A stretch of 64,000 nt of DNA, taken from NCBI RefSeq assembly GCF_039536245.1, contig NZ_BAAAYN010000035.1, forward strand, positions 1 to 64,000, written 5' to 3'. This document shows, in pieces, positions 1 to 9,128 of the stretch. The notes under the pieces were generated by a model. It did not search any database, was not told the DNA's origin, and worked only from the letters and a program-made list of their open reading frames with translations. The position numbers and the translations under genes are program-made. Numbering within the stretch: the stretch's first letter is position 1; the number at the start of each line of letters is the position of its first letter. The stretch comes from Cryptosporangium minutisporangium. GTDB lineage: Bacteria > Actinomycetota > Actinomycetes > Mycobacteriales > Cryptosporangiaceae.

Positions 1-131
1 GGAATCCGGCGGGCAGCCTCCGGTGCCGAGCCGGACTCGCCGATGATCTCGATGTCGCCGCTGGACTCCAGAAGTGCGGCCAAGCCGCGCCGGACGACCT
101 CGTGGTCGTCGAGGAGATAGACCTTGATCAT
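1..131 (-). CDS. NarL/FixJ-type response regulator, N-terminal fragment
   Basis: This is the first 43 codons of a response regulator that continues beyond the left edge. The translation begins MIKVYLLDDHEVVRRGLAAL, the standard start of a receiver domain. It shows the paired acidic residues (DD) that bind Mg2+ and the helix-1 VVRRGLAALL typical of NarL/DevR proteins with a C-terminal LuxR helix-turn-helix. The phosphoacceptor Asp and the DNA-binding domain lie outside the window, so the target genes are unknown. The ATG start is clear because the conserved beta-1 strand follows immediately. Confidence 0.85.
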   Translation of the reverse strand, partial: MIKVYLLDDHEVVRRGLAALLESSGDIEIIGESGSAPEAARRI

Positions 132-355
132 GGCCCGCTTCCGCTCGATCCGTGGGCCGCGCGGCCCACACGGTCCACGGTAGGCCGCCCGTTGGTGTCG
201 AGGACACGGGCTAAGGTCCCGAACCCCGACTCTGTCTGAACGGTTGGCTCGGTTCGCGTCGTCTTGCTGACGGAAGCGTATGCACGCGCCTCGTATCGTT
301 GGCCCGCGCTCGATCGCGGGGCACGGTCCTCAGCAGACAGGCAGGAGAAGGATTC

Positions 356-964
356 ATGCGCCAGCCGACGTATTCGCGCGGCCGCCGTGCCGCCCGGCTG
401 CTCGGCCTCACCCGTAATCCGCTCTGCCGTCGCGTCGATCGGCTGGAGGGCGCGCTGCGGATCGCGTCCGTGCTGGCCGTCCTGGTCGTCACGGTGGTCA
501 CGCTCTTGGTCGGCGTCGGTCGCTACCACCGCGAACTGGACCGCAGCCTCGCCGCGCAGGCCGAGTTGCGGCACGTTCCGGTCGTGCTGTTGACCGACGC
601 GACCGCCGGACGGACGGCGCTGGGATCGGTGGCCCCGGCTCCGTCGCCGGGCGTCGAGGCGCGGTGGACGCTGCCGGACGGCTCGGTGCGTACCGGCACC
701 GTCTACTCGCCGGTGACCGCCCCGAAGGGCACGACGGTCCGGGTCTGGATGGACGCCGGCCACGTCCCGGTCCGCCCGCCGGTCCGGAGCGGCGACCTGC
801 GGTTCCGGGTCGGCGTCGACGTCCTCGGGTGCGTCAGCCTGTTCAGCGTGCTGAGCTGGGGCCTCTACCAATGGGGACGGAGCCGGCTCGACCGGCGCCG
901 GGACGCCGAGTGGACGCGGAGTTGGCTGGTGTTCGAACGTCAGGGGCGACACCGCAGCCACTGA
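356..964 (+). CDS. Rv1733c-family membrane protein
   Basis: The protein has 202 residues. I chose the ATG preceded by a good ribosome-binding site (GCAGGAGAAGG, about 5 bases upstream) over a longer form without one. An arginine-rich N-terminus (RGRRAARLLGLTRNPLCRRVDRLEGAL) leads into a hydrophobic helix at about residues 37-55. An extracellular loop of about 90 residues follows, then a second membrane helix near residues 160-178 and a basic cytosolic tail. This layout, with the motif NPLCRRVDRLEG, matches the actinobacterial Rv1733c family. In mycobacteria Rv1733c is a membrane antigen of the dormancy (DosR) regulon, but the biochemical role is unknown. The partial NarL/DevR-type regulator next to it, transcribed divergently, makes a regulatory link conceivable, but that is inference. 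Confidence 0.75.
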   Translation: MRQPTYSRGRRAARLLGLTRNPLCRRVDRLEGALRIASVLAVLVVTVVTLLVGVGRYHRELDRSLAAQAELRHVPVVLLTDATAGRTALGSVAPAPSPGVEARWTLPDGSVRTGTVYSPVTAPKGTTVRVWMDAGHVPVRPPVRSGDLRFRVGVDVLGCVSLFSVLSWGLYQWGRSRLDRRRDAEWTRSWLVFERQGRHRSH

Positions 965-1099
965 TCGTCAGGCGGTTGGCAGGTGTCACACGAGCAAACA
1001 GTGCCGTTCGACCCTGTTTATCGACGCGCGGCCGCGAAAACCTGTCAGTGACGGGCCGACCCGTACGGGGTCGGCCACGCGCAGAGAGGGAGCCTCCGG

Positions 1100-3538
1100 G
1101 TGAGTCTCGGCATCGACACTCCGACCGAACAGCAGCTGACCTCTAGCGAGCTCGCCGAACGCGTGCGGCAACTCGACGACGCCGACCTCGCGCGCGTCGA
1201 CGCCTGGTGGCGAGCGAACAACTATCTGACCGTCGGTCAGATCTACCTCCAGGCCAATCCCCTGCTCCGGGAGCCGCTGCGCGCGGAGCACATCAAACCG
1301 CGATTGCTCGGGCACTGGGGCACCAGCCCGGGCCTGTCGTTCCTCTACGCGCACCTGTCCCGGCTGATCCGGATCACCGGCCAGGAGGCGATCTACCTCG
1401 CCGGGCCGGGACACGGTGGCCCGGCACTCGTCGCAGCCGGCTGGCTGGAGGGCACCTACAGCGAGATCTACCCCCGCGTCGGGCAGGACGGGAACGGCCT
1501 GCACCGGCTGTTCCGCCAGTTCTCGGCCCCGGGCGGTATCCCCAGCCACGTCTCGGTCCCGACCCCTGGATCGATTCACGAGGGTGGCGAACTGGGTTAC
1601 GTCCTGGTGCACGCGTTCGGCGCCGTGATGGACAACCCGAACCTGCTCGCGCTCGCCGTGGTCGGGGACGGTGAGGCCGAGACCGGTCCGCTGGAGGGCT
1701 CCTGGAAGGGCATCTCGTTCCTGAACCCAGCACGGGACGGCGCGGTGCTGCCGGTGCTGCACCTCAACGGCGCGAAGATCGCCGGTCCCACGGTGCTGGC
1801 CCGCAAGGACCCGGCCGAGGTACGCGACCTCTTCTCCGGTCACGGCTACGACGTGATCGAGGTCGAGGGCTCCGACCTCCCCGGCATGCACCACCGGTTC
1901 GCCGAGGCGCTGGCCACCGCCTGGGCGTCGATCAAGCGGATCCAGGAGGCTGCCCGCGGCGGGGACTGGGACGGCAAGCGGCCGCGGTGGCCGATGATCG
2001 TGCTCCGCACCCCCAAGGGCTGGACCGGACCTGAGCAGGTCGACGGCACGCAGGTCGCCGGAACCTACCGCGCACACCAGGTCCCGCTGAGCGGCGTCCG
2101 GGACAACGCCGACCACCTCGCTCAGCTCGAGCGCTGGATGCGCACGTACCGGCCGGAGGAACTGTTCGACGAGGACGGTCAGCCCAACGCGGACGTCTTG
2201 GCCGCGAACCCGGCCGGTGACCTACGGATGTCGGCCAGCCCGCACGCGAACGGCGGGCTGGTCACCCGGGATCTGGACCTGCCGGACTTCCGCGACTACG
2301 CGATCGACGTGAAGGCTCCGGCCGGCACCCGGGCCGAGTCGACGCGCAAGCTCGGTGAGCTGATGCGCGACATCTACCGCCGCAACCCTGACCGATTCCG
2401 GCTGTTCTGCCCGGACGAGACGAACAGCAACCGCCTGGGCGCGGTGTTCGAGGTCTCCGACCGGGCCTTCGCTGAATCCGTGACGCCGGACGACGTGAAA
2501 CTGAGCCGGGACGGCCGGGTGATGGAGGTGCTGTCCGAGCACAACTGCCACGGCTGGCTGGAGGGGTACACGCTCACCGGTCGGCACGGGTTGTTCGCGA
2601 CCTACGAAGCGTTCGCGATGGTCAGTGCCTCTCAGACGATCCAGCACAGCAAGTGGCTGGAGGAGGCCAACCACCTGTCGTGGCGGGCCGAGGTGCCCAG
2701 CCTGAACATCCTGCTCACCTCGACCGCCTGGCGGAACGACCACAACGGGTTCTCCCACCAGGGGCCCGGCCTGATCCAGACCGTGCTGACCGCCCGCGGC
2801 GACGTGTCCCGGATCTACCTGCCGCCGGATGCGAACTGCCTGCTCTCGGTCGCCGATCACTGTTTCCGCTCGCGGAACTACACCAACCTGATCGTCATCG
2901 ACAAGCAGCCACAACTGCAGTACCTGACGATGGAGCAGGCGATCGAGCACTGTGCGCGCGGCGCCGGCATCTGGGGGTGGGCCGGGAACGACGACGGCAC
3001 CAGCGACCCGGACATCGTGCTGGCCTGCGCCGGCGACGTGGTCACGATGGAGACCGTCGCGGCCGCGCAGATCCTCACCGAGCGGCTGCCGCACTTCCGC
3101 ACGCGGGTGGTGAACGTCGTCGACCTCATGACGCTGCCCCGGCCCAAGGACCACCCGCACGGCATGGAGGCGACGCTCTTCCGCGAGCTGTTCACCGACC
3201 ACGTCGACGTCGTCTTCGCGTTCCACGGCTACCCCGGAGCGATCCACCAGGTCGTCCACGGGCGACCGGACGCCGACCGGTTCCACGTCCGCGGCTTCAT
3301 CGAGGAGGGCACCACGACGACGCCGTTCGACATGACGGTGAAGAACAAGGCGTCCCGCTACCACCTGGTGATCGACGCGCTGAACAACGCGCGGCGCACA
3401 CCGCCCGGGGCGTCCGAGCTGAAGGCGTGGTGCGAGGCGCAGCTGGCCAAGCACGAGGCGTACGTCGTCGAGCACCTGGAAGACATGCCCGAGGTAGCCG
3501 ACTGGGTGCTCCCGGCCCGCGACACCGCGCCCTACTAA
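1100..3538 (+). CDS. xfp: D-xylulose 5-phosphate/D-fructose 6-phosphate phosphoketolase
   Basis: This is a full-length phosphoketolase of 812 residues (family members are about 790-830). The thiamine-diphosphate enzyme splits xylulose 5-phosphate, and usually fructose 6-phosphate, with phosphate to give acetyl phosphate plus glyceraldehyde 3-phosphate or erythrose 4-phosphate. Family landmarks are HWGTSPGLSF near residue 74, GPGHGGPAL near 105, the cofactor motif GDGEAETGPLEG near 192, and the C-terminal block RDHNGFSHQGPGLIQ. The GTG start lies about 5 bases after GAGGGAGCC. A short GC hairpin (1054-1076) sits in the leader. No phosphotransacetylase or acetate kinase is adjacent, so acetyl phosphate handling must be encoded elsewhere. 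Its stop codon overlaps that of the convergent LuxR-type regulator. Confidence 0.95.
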   Translation: MSLGIDTPTEQQLTSSELAERVRQLDDADLARVDAWWRANNYLTVGQIYLQANPLLREPLRAEHIKPRLLGHWGTSPGLSFLYAHLSRLIRITGQEAIYLAGPGHGGPALVAAGWLEGTYSEIYPRVGQDGNGLHRLFRQFSAPGGIPSHVSVPTPGSIHEGGELGYVLVHAFGAVMDNPNLLALAVVGDGEAETGPLEGSWKGISFLNPARDGAVLPVLHLNGAKIAGPTVLARKDPAEVRDLFSGHGYDVIEVEGSDLPGMHHRFAEALATAWASIKRIQEAARGGDWDGKRPRWPMIVLRTPKGWTGPEQVDGTQVAGTYRAHQVPLSGVRDNADHLAQLERWMRTYRPEELFDEDGQPNADVLAANPAGDLRMSASPHANGGLVTRDLDLPDFRDYAIDVKAPAGTRAESTRKLGELMRDIYRRNPDRFRLFCPDETNSNRLGAVFEVSDRAFAESVTPDDVKLSRDGRVMEVLSEHNCHGWLEGYTLTGRHGLFATYEAFAMVSASQTIQHSKWLEEANHLSWRAEVPSLNILLTSTAWRNDHNGFSHQGPGLIQTVLTARGDVSRIYLPPDANCLLSVADHCFRSRNYTNLIVIDKQPQLQYLTMEQAIEHCARGAGIWGWAGNDDGTSDPDIVLACAGDVVTMETVAAAQILTERLPHFRTRVVNVVDLMTLPRPKDHPHGMEATLFRELFTDHVDVVFAFHGYPGAIHQVVHGRPDADRFHVRGFIEEGTTTTPFDMTVKNKASRYHLVIDALNNARRTPPGASELKAWCEAQLAKHEAYVVEHLEDMPEVADWVLPARDTAPY

Positions 3539-6345
3539 GCCATCAGTTTTACGAGCTCCACCCGGGAGCGGACGCCGAGGCGGACGAAGATGTTGCGCAT
3601 GTGGTGGTCGACGGTTCGGACACTGAGGTAGAGCTGTGCGGCGATCTCCCGGTTCGTCGCGCCCTGCGCGGCGAGCTGGGCGATCTGCAGCTGCTGTGGC
3701 GTGAGGTTGGCCGGCCCCGGGCGCGACTCGCTCGGAGCCGGCCGCACCACCTCACCGGCGGCGCGCAGCTCTCCCTGACAGGCTTCGGCCCACGGCTCGG
3801 CCTCCAGCCGCTGGAACGTCTCCAGCGCGCTGTGCAGTACGCCGCGCGCCGCCAGCGCGCCGCGGCGTCGGCGCAGTTCGTGGCCGTAGAGCAGCTCGGT
3901 GCGGGCCCGCTCGAACTCGTGGTCGCCGAGCTGGTGCAGCCGCATCGCCTCGCGGTAGTTCTCCTCGGCGGCGTGTGGGTCGGTGGCCAGCAGGGCCCGG
4001 CACCGGGCGGCCAACGCCATCGGGGCCGGGCTGCCGGTCGCGTTCGCCCAGATGTCGAAGTACCGGCCGATACCGACGGCGGCCTCCCGCTTGCCACAGC
4101 GCAGCGCGGCCTCGACGAAGTGCGGCGCCGCCATCATCTTCACCAGCGGATGGCTCCGGCCGGCACCGACGTCCGAGACGAGCACGAGCAGCCGCGCCAT
4201 CGCCTCGGCCGTTCGTCCGACCGTGAGGTCGAGGGCGGCGAGCGCCCAGTTGGCCATCGCCACCGACATGCTCAGCCCACGGTTGTCGGCCTCGCTGATC
4301 GCCGCCCGCGCCCGCACCAGGCACGTCTGCTCGTCGCCCCGGGGCACCGCCAGCAGGGCCAGCGAGGCGAGGTGGAAGCTCGCCGATCCGGCCTGACCCA
4401 AGTTCCGGGCCAGCAGCAGTCCTTCGTCCGCGCTCGCCACCGCAGCCGGGTGTCGTCCCAGCCAGAGCTGGGCGTACGTGCTCAGCTCCAGCGTCCGGGG
4501 CAGCGCCGCGACCTCGCCGCGGACCTGCGCCGACGCGCGCGCCCGCACGGAGAGCCCGAGCGCGGTCGACTCCTGCCCGAGGACGCACGCCGCCAGGCTG
4601 GCCCAGACCAGCAGCGTCGGATCGTCGTGCAGCGGGGCCAGCTCCAGCACCCGGCGCAGCGGGCCGACCGACTCGGTGTGCCGACGCTCGAACGCGGCGG
4701 CCATCCCGGTGCAGAACTCGAACATCAGCTCGGCCTCGGGTGACTCGTCGCTGCCCCGCAGCGCCTTCACCCGGTTGAGGACGTCGAGGTAGCGACGCTG
4801 GTCGCCGGCCAGGAAGTCCACCTCGCTGGCGTGGATCAGAGCGACCATCGCGGCGGTCCGGTGCGGCTCGCCGAGCCGGCCAGCGGCCCCCAACAGGAGT
4901 TCTTGAGCGGCCGCCGGGAGGCCGGTCCGCAGCTCGATCTCGCCGCGCAGGAGGTCCCGGTAGCCGTGCAGCGCGGTCTCCGGACGCGGCGGGCGCAACC
5001 GCGCGAGCAGGACGCCCGCCCGGTGCGGCTGGCCGGCGAGCCAGGCGTCCTGGGCCGCGGCGAGCAGGTGCTCGGCCTTCTCGTCCGGCTCCGGCGTCAG
5101 CTCGGCGATCCGCTCGGCCGCAAGCGACGCGGCGGCGTGATCGCCGTTGTCCCGGACCGCGGCCGCCGCTCGTTCGAGCTCGCCGGCGAGTGCGGGCTCC
5201 GCGTCGGGCGCCAACGCGGCGAGGTGCCAGGCGCGGCGCAGCCGCCACTCCGCCTCCGCGCGGGAACCGGCCTCCGCGCCGACGGCCTCCTGGGCGAGCA
5301 CGTCGGCGAGCAGTCGGTGAGCAGCGCGCCGGTCTTCGGGCGGCGCGGCCTGGTACACGGCGCCACGCAGCAGCGGGAAGCGGAACCGCACCGCGCCGTC
5401 GATCTCGTGCACGAGGCCCGCCGCCTCGGCCGGCTCCAACGCCGACAGGTGTCCCCCGCCGGTCTCCGCCGCGCGGGCCAGGGTGCCGGCGTCCAGATGC
5501 TCGTCGGTCGCGATCAGCAGCAGGAGCCGGCGGGTCGCGAGCGGGAGGCGGGCGATCCGCTCGTCGTACTCCCGGCGCACCCGGCTGTAGAGCGGCAGCG
5601 TCTCCGGCAGCGATGCCCGACCGGCACGCTGATCGGCCGAGAGCGTCCGGGTCAGCTCCTCGATCGCCCGCGGGTTACCCGCGCAGGAGCGACCGATCGC
5701 GCCCGCGACGTCAGCGGTGACGTCCCCCGCGAGCAGCCGACCGATCAGTGCGGCCGCGGCGGGCTGGGCCAGGCCCGGCAGCGCGAGCGTCGGAAGGCCG
5801 GGAAGCGGCGGCCGGTCGTCCGGCATCGTGAACACCATCGCGACCTTCTCGGCCGCCAGCCGACGGGCCACGAACGCCAGCGCGTCCCGGGACGCCGCGT
5901 CGATCAGGTGCACGTCGTCGACGCAGCACAGCACCGGCCGCCGCCGAGCCGTCCGCACCAGCAACTCCAGTACGGCGACGCAGAGGGGCAGCTGGCCCGG
6001 GAAGTCCTCGGGGTCGCCTGCCATCACCCGGGCGAGCGTCGTGGCCTGGAGCTTCGGCAGCGTGGCCACGCGAGCGGAGAGCGGCATCAGGAGGCGGTGC
6101 AGGGCCGCGAACGGGAGCTCGGTCTCCGCCTCCACGCCCTCCGCGGTCAGGACGACGAAGCCCTGTGCGGCGTCGGCGGCGTAGCGGAGCAGCGACGTCT
6201 TGCCGATCCCGGGCGGTCCCTGAACGACGAGGCCGCCGCCGTGGTGGCCGCGGACCTGGTCGAGCAGCGCGCGGACCTCCGGCCGGCCGGGGCCGGTGTC
6301 CGTGAGCTGGGCGTTCCCAGACTGTGAGGCCAGGACGGTGGGCAC
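3535..6345 (-). CDS. Large ATP-binding LuxR-family transcriptional regulator (LAL type)
   Basis: The product is about 936 residues. The N-terminus carries an AAA/STAND ATPase with Walker A GPPGIGKTS near residue 38 and a Walker B-like VLCCVDDVHLID near residue 140. A long alpha-helical, TPR-like middle follows. The last 60 residues are a LuxR helix-turn-helix (LTPQQLQIAQLAAQGATNRE, then IAAQLYLSVRTVDHHMRNIF). Such LAL/MalT-like proteins are ATP-dependent activators that sense an unidentified ligand. I chose the GTG that begins VPTVLASQSGN; a TTG at 6375 and a GTG at 6363 are longer alternatives, and none has a clear Shine-Dalgarno. The TAG stop overlaps the TAA stop of the convergent phosphoketolase gene, so no terminator separates them. 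Confidence 0.88.
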   Translation of the reverse strand: MPTVLASQSGNAQLTDTGPGRPEVRALLDQVRGHHGGGLVVQGPPGIGKTSLLRYAADAAQGFVVLTAEGVEAETELPFAALHRLLMPLSARVATLPKLQATTLARVMAGDPEDFPGQLPLCVAVLELLVRTARRRPVLCCVDDVHLIDAASRDALAFVARRLAAEKVAMVFTMPDDRPPLPGLPTLALPGLAQPAAAALIGRLLAGDVTADVAGAIGRSCAGNPRAIEELTRTLSADQRAGRASLPETLPLYSRVRREYDERIARLPLATRRLLLLIATDEHLDAGTLARAAETGGGHLSALEPAEAAGLVHEIDGAVRFRFPLLRGAVYQAAPPEDRRAAHRLLADVLAQEAVGAEAGSRAEAEWRLRRAWHLAALAPDAEPALAGELERAAAAVRDNGDHAAASLAAERIAELTPEPDEKAEHLLAAAQDAWLAGQPHRAGVLLARLRPPRPETALHGYRDLLRGEIELRTGLPAAAQELLLGAAGRLGEPHRTAAMVALIHASEVDFLAGDQRRYLDVLNRVKALRGSDESPEAELMFEFCTGMAAAFERRHTESVGPLRRVLELAPLHDDPTLLVWASLAACVLGQESTALGLSVRARASAQVRGEVAALPRTLELSTYAQLWLGRHPAAVASADEGLLLARNLGQAGSASFHLASLALLAVPRGDEQTCLVRARAAISEADNRGLSMSVAMANWALAALDLTVGRTAEAMARLLVLVSDVGAGRSHPLVKMMAAPHFVEAALRCGKREAAVGIGRYFDIWANATGSPAPMALAARCRALLATDPHAAEENYREAMRLHQLGDHEFERARTELLYGHELRRRRGALAARGVLHSALETFQRLEAEPWAEACQGELRAAGEVVRPAPSESRPGPANLTPQQLQIAQLAAQGATNREIAAQLYLSVRTVDHHMRNIFVRLGVRSRVELVKLMA

Positions 6346-6498
6346 GCGCCGATTGTTACCCACACCCGATGGCAAACACCGTTAGTTTTGAGAAAATCCG
6401 TTGGCCCGCATCGATTCGGCGTCGAGTCGTCGTGCACGCGCCTCACGGCGTCGCACGGCCCGTGCGTCAGGCGGCCCTGGCGTCGAGCGGGCCCGGCG

Positions 6499-7554
6499 TC
6501 AGACGCGGTTGCGGCCCCGGCGCCACTCGCTCGCCAGTAGCCAGGCCAGGTAGGCGCCGCCGAGCGCGCCGGTCATGATGCCGACCGGCAGCTGTTCCGG
6601 CGAGAACAGCCGCTGCGCGAGCAAATCGCTCCCGGACAGCAGCACCGCGCCCATCAACGCGGCCGGCACCAGGCCCGGTGCCGACGACCGGGTCAGCCGA
6701 CGAGCGAGCTGCGGCGCCGCGAGCGCGACGAACGTAACCGGCCCCGCTGCCGCGACCGCCACCCCGGTGAGCAGGACGCCGACCGCGATCAACAGGCCGC
6801 GCGTGCGCTCGACCGGTACGCCGAGCCCTTTGGCCGCTTCGTCGCCCAGCTGGAGGATCGACGCCCGCCGGTTCTGCGCCAGCGCGATCGGCAGCAGCAC
6901 GACCAGCACGCCCAACGTCGGCAGGGCCTGGTCCCAGCCCCGACCGTTGAGGCTGCCGACCAGCCAGACCTGCGCACCCAGCGCGTCCTGCAAGCTCGCC
7001 CGCGTGATCAGGTAGTTGTTGGCCGCGACGAGCATCGCGTTGATGCCGATCCCGATCAGGATCATCCGGAAGCCCTGGACGCCGCCGCGGAACGCCAGCA
7101 GGTAAACCGCGGCCGCGGTGACCAGGCAGCCGGTCACCGCACCCAGCTCCACCGGCCCGTCGTCCGTGACGAGCAGGACGAGCAATGCGCCGGTGGCCGC
7201 GCCGGTCTGGAACCCGATGACGTCCGGGCTGCCCAGCGGGTTACCGGAAAGGTTCTGGAAGATCGCGCCGCTCACGGCCATCGCCGCGCCTGCGACCACC
7301 GCGGTCGTGAAGCGCGGCAAGCGCAGCGTCCGGACGATGAAGTCGGTCGCCGGGTCGCCCGCGCCGAAGATCGCCTTCCCGACATCGAGCAGCGGGATCC
7401 GGAAGTCGCCGGTGGTCGTCGCGACCGCGCCGATCACCAGCACCGCGACGAGCAGACCGACGCAGACGGAGGTCGTCCGCAGATCGATGCGCAGCGATAC
7501 CCGGTCCCCCGGTGCGCGCAGGATCCGCGACCGCGGCGGGAGCAGCGCGCTCAC
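6499..7554 (-). CDS. FecCD-family iron-siderophore ABC transporter permease (second of pair)
   Basis: The protein has 351 residues and multiple hydrophobic helices. It carries FecCD signatures such as LRLPRFTTAVVAGAAMAVSG, QNLSGNPLGSPDVIGFQTGA and the C-terminal GPVTFVALAAPQLARRL. These permeases form a dimeric channel importing ferric siderophores or cobalamin. The GTG start overlaps the TGA of the upstream permease gene (GTGA), so the two are translationally coupled and likely make a heterodimer. No ATPase or binding protein is encoded within this segment; those must lie elsewhere. Expression probably starts at the iron-box promoter upstream of the first permease. Confidence 0.9.
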   Translation of the reverse strand: MSALLPPRSRILRAPGDRVSLRIDLRTTSVCVGLLVAVLVIGAVATTTGDFRIPLLDVGKAIFGAGDPATDFIVRTLRLPRFTTAVVAGAAMAVSGAIFQNLSGNPLGSPDVIGFQTGAATGALLVLLVTDDGPVELGAVTGCLVTAAAVYLLAFRGGVQGFRMILIGIGINAMLVAANNYLITRASLQDALGAQVWLVGSLNGRGWDQALPTLGVLVVLLPIALAQNRRASILQLGDEAAKGLGVPVERTRGLLIAVGVLLTGVAVAAAGPVTFVALAAPQLARRLTRSSAPGLVPAALMGAVLLSGSDLLAQRLFSPEQLPVGIMTGALGGAYLAWLLASEWRRGRNRV

Positions 7555-8603
7555 AGCGACGCCAGTCGACGGCGCCGGCAGAGCGCGATGAACATCGGCG
7601 CGCCCAGGAACGCGGTGACGACGCCGACCTGCATCTCGGCGGGCGCGATCACGAGACGTCCGACCAGATCCGACCCGAGCAGCAGGATCGGCGAGAGCAG
7701 CATCGAGTACGGCAGCACCCAGCGCTGATCGGCGCCGACCAGGAGACGCGCGGCGTAGGGCACGGCGAGCCCGAGGAACAGGATCGGACCGGCTGCCGCC
7801 GTCGCCCCACCGCAGAGCAGCATCACGGCGATCGCGACCAGCACACGGATCCGTCCGAGGTGCGCGCCGAGGGCCCGCCCGGTGTCGTCGCCGAGCGCGA
7901 GGACGTTGAGCGACCGGCCGAGGGAGAGCGCGAGCACGATGCCGATCAGGATGAACGGGGCGACCTGCCACACGACCGTGGTCGAGCGACCGCTGAGCGA
8001 GCCGACCTGCCAGAAGCGGAACTCGTCGAACGCCCCGGGGTTCAGGTACTGCACGGCCCAGGTGAACGCGCCGAGCACGGCGGTGACGGCGGCACCGGCG
8101 AGGACCATGCGGTCGGGCGAGGCGGTGCTCCGCCCGGACGAACCGAGGACGTACACGAACACCGACGCGACGGCGGCACCGGCGAACGCGAACCAGACGT
8201 AGCCGAGGACGCTCTCGATGCTCAGGAACGCGATCGCGACGACGACCGCGGCGGAGGCGCCGAGGTTGACGCCGAGGACGCCCGGCTCGGCGAGCGGGTT
8301 ACGGGTCAGCGACTGCATCAGCGCTCCGGCGAGACCGAGAGCGGCGCCGACCAGCACTCCGAGCATCGTCCGGGGGATGCGCAGGTCGTGGACGATGAGC
8401 GCGTCGCTGGAGCCGTCGTTGTGCCGGAGCAGATCCCAGACGGCGAGGAACCCGACCTGCTTGGTGCCGACCCAGACGGACAGCAGGCAGACGAGGGCGA
8501 GGGCGGCAGCGGCGATCAGTAGCCCGATCGCGCGCAGGACGTGAACGCGTGGGCGCGCCTCGGGCGGTCTCGCGGGTGCCGCGAACTCGGGCTCAACCCG
8601 CAC
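7551..8603 (-). CDS. FecCD-family iron-siderophore ABC transporter permease (first of pair)
   Basis: The protein has 350 residues, with a Pro/Arg-rich cytosolic N-terminus followed by about ten hydrophobic segments. Family motifs include LRIPRTMLGVLVGAALGLAG, QSLTRNPLAEPGVLGVNLGA and GPILFLGLAVPYAARLL. It is the promoter-proximal gene of a two-gene operon. The GTG start follows a GGGGAGGCGGGC leader, and an IdeR/DtxR-like operator lies about 30 bases upstream. It should act as one half of the inner-membrane channel for a ferric siderophore. Confidence 0.9.
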   Translation of the reverse strand: MRVEPEFAAPARPPEARPRVHVLRAIGLLIAAAALALVCLLSVWVGTKQVGFLAVWDLLRHNDGSSDALIVHDLRIPRTMLGVLVGAALGLAGALMQSLTRNPLAEPGVLGVNLGASAAVVVAIAFLSIESVLGYVWFAFAGAAVASVFVYVLGSSGRSTASPDRMVLAGAAVTAVLGAFTWAVQYLNPGAFDEFRFWQVGSLSGRSTTVVWQVAPFILIGIVLALSLGRSLNVLALGDDTGRALGAHLGRIRVLVAIAVMLLCGGATAAAGPILFLGLAVPYAARLLVGADQRWVLPYSMLLSPILLLGSDLVGRLVIAPAEMQVGVVTAFLGAPMFIALCRRRRLASL

Positions 8604-8630
8604 GCCCGCCTCCCCGTCTCGTCGTCCGAC

Positions 8631-8649
8631 TAAGGGCAGGCTAACTAAC
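8631..8649 (-). promoter_or_regulatory. Candidate IdeR/DtxR iron box
   Basis: Read on the minus strand this 19-mer is GTTAGTTAGCCTGCCCTTA. It agrees with the DtxR/IdeR consensus TTAGGTTAGCCTAACCTAA at 13 of 19 positions, including the central GTTAGCCT. It lies 28-46 bases upstream of the GTG of the first FecCD permease, where a repressor would block transcription. Iron-replete repression of the permease operon is the expected consequence, inferred from the known family behaviour. Confidence 0.65.
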
Positions 8650-8694
8650 CGGTTCCGCGCCGTCCGGGAGCGGGGTGCTCGCGCCGGACACGGC

Positions 8695-8722
8695 GATGGC
8701 CTCCCCTGCCGGGGAGGCCATC
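8695..8722 (-). terminator. Terminator hairpin after rpmE2
   Basis: GATGGCCTCCCC and GGGGAGGCCATC form a perfect 12-bp stem around the loop TGCC, 13 bases after the rpmE2 stop codon. There is no U-tract, which is common for actinobacterial terminators. Confidence 0.75.
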
Positions 8723-8735
8723 GCGGGTCGGGCGC

Positions 8736-8984
8736 TTACTTCTTCTTCGCGTAGCGGGCGCGGAACTTCTCGACGCGACCGGCGCTGTCGAGGATGCGCT
8801 GCTTACCGGTGTAGAACGGGTGGCTCGCCGACGAGATGTCCACCTCGACCAGCGGGTACGTCTTGCCGTCCGTCCACTCGATCGTGCGGTCCGTCGCCAC
8901 CGTCGAACGGGTCAGGAAGGCCTCGTCCGCAGATCGGTCACGGAACACCACCGGGCGGTACTCGGGGTGGATGCCAGGCTTCAT
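8736..8984 (-). CDS. rpmE2: 50S ribosomal protein L31 type B (zinc-independent)
   Basis: The 82-residue protein begins [16 protein letters not shown] and ends in a basic tail RARYAKKK, the pattern of type B bL31. It contains no cysteine, so it lacks the CxxC zinc site of the housekeeping form and can replace it when zinc is scarce. The ATG follows an AGAGAGGAAC Shine-Dalgarno. It is divergent from the equally cysteine-free L33 gene, with a Zur-like box in the shared upstream region. In the well-studied systems (Bacillus, Streptomyces, Mycobacterium) such paralogues are repressed by Zur. Confidence 0.95.
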   Translation of the reverse strand: MKPGIHPEYRPVVFRDRSADEAFLTRSTVATDRTIEWTDGKTYPLVEVDISSASHPFYTGKQRILDSAGRVEKFRARYAKKK

Positions 8985-9070
8985 GCCTACGTTCCTCTCT
9001 CTTCGCGACCGTCCCGGCCGCTCGGTTGGATAACCCAACCCGCCCTGGGGATGTTCCCACTCGGAATAGT

Positions 9071-9085
9071 TGAACATGGTTTTCG
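9071..9085. promoter_or_regulatory. Candidate Zur box between rpmE2 and rpmG
   Basis: TGAACATGGTTTTCG matches the actinobacterial Zur consensus TGAAAATGATTTTCA at 12 of 15 positions. It lies in the 144-bp space between the divergent zinc-free L31 and L33 genes, 44 bases before the L33 start and 87 bases before the L31 start. TATACT at 9087-9092 could serve as a -10 element for the L33 direction. One operator could silence both genes when zinc is plentiful. Confidence 0.65.
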
Positions 9086-9128
9086 TTATACTAACCGCAA
9101 GCGCCCGGCGAGGAGAGAGAAGATTCGG

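Noticed and set aside
1054-1076. Hairpin GGCCGACCC/GGGTCGGCC before the phosphoketolase start considered as a terminator or riboswitch
   Set aside because: It is short, lies within about 25 bases of the start codon, and shows no riboswitch-like conserved core; it is mentioned only as a leader hairpin.
2653-4743. Long plus-strand reading frame of about 696 codons across the phosphoketolase and regulator genes
   Set aside because: It is antisense or frame-shifted relative to two well-supported genes, its translation is Arg/Ala/Pro-rich without domain motifs, and such frames are common in high-GC DNA.
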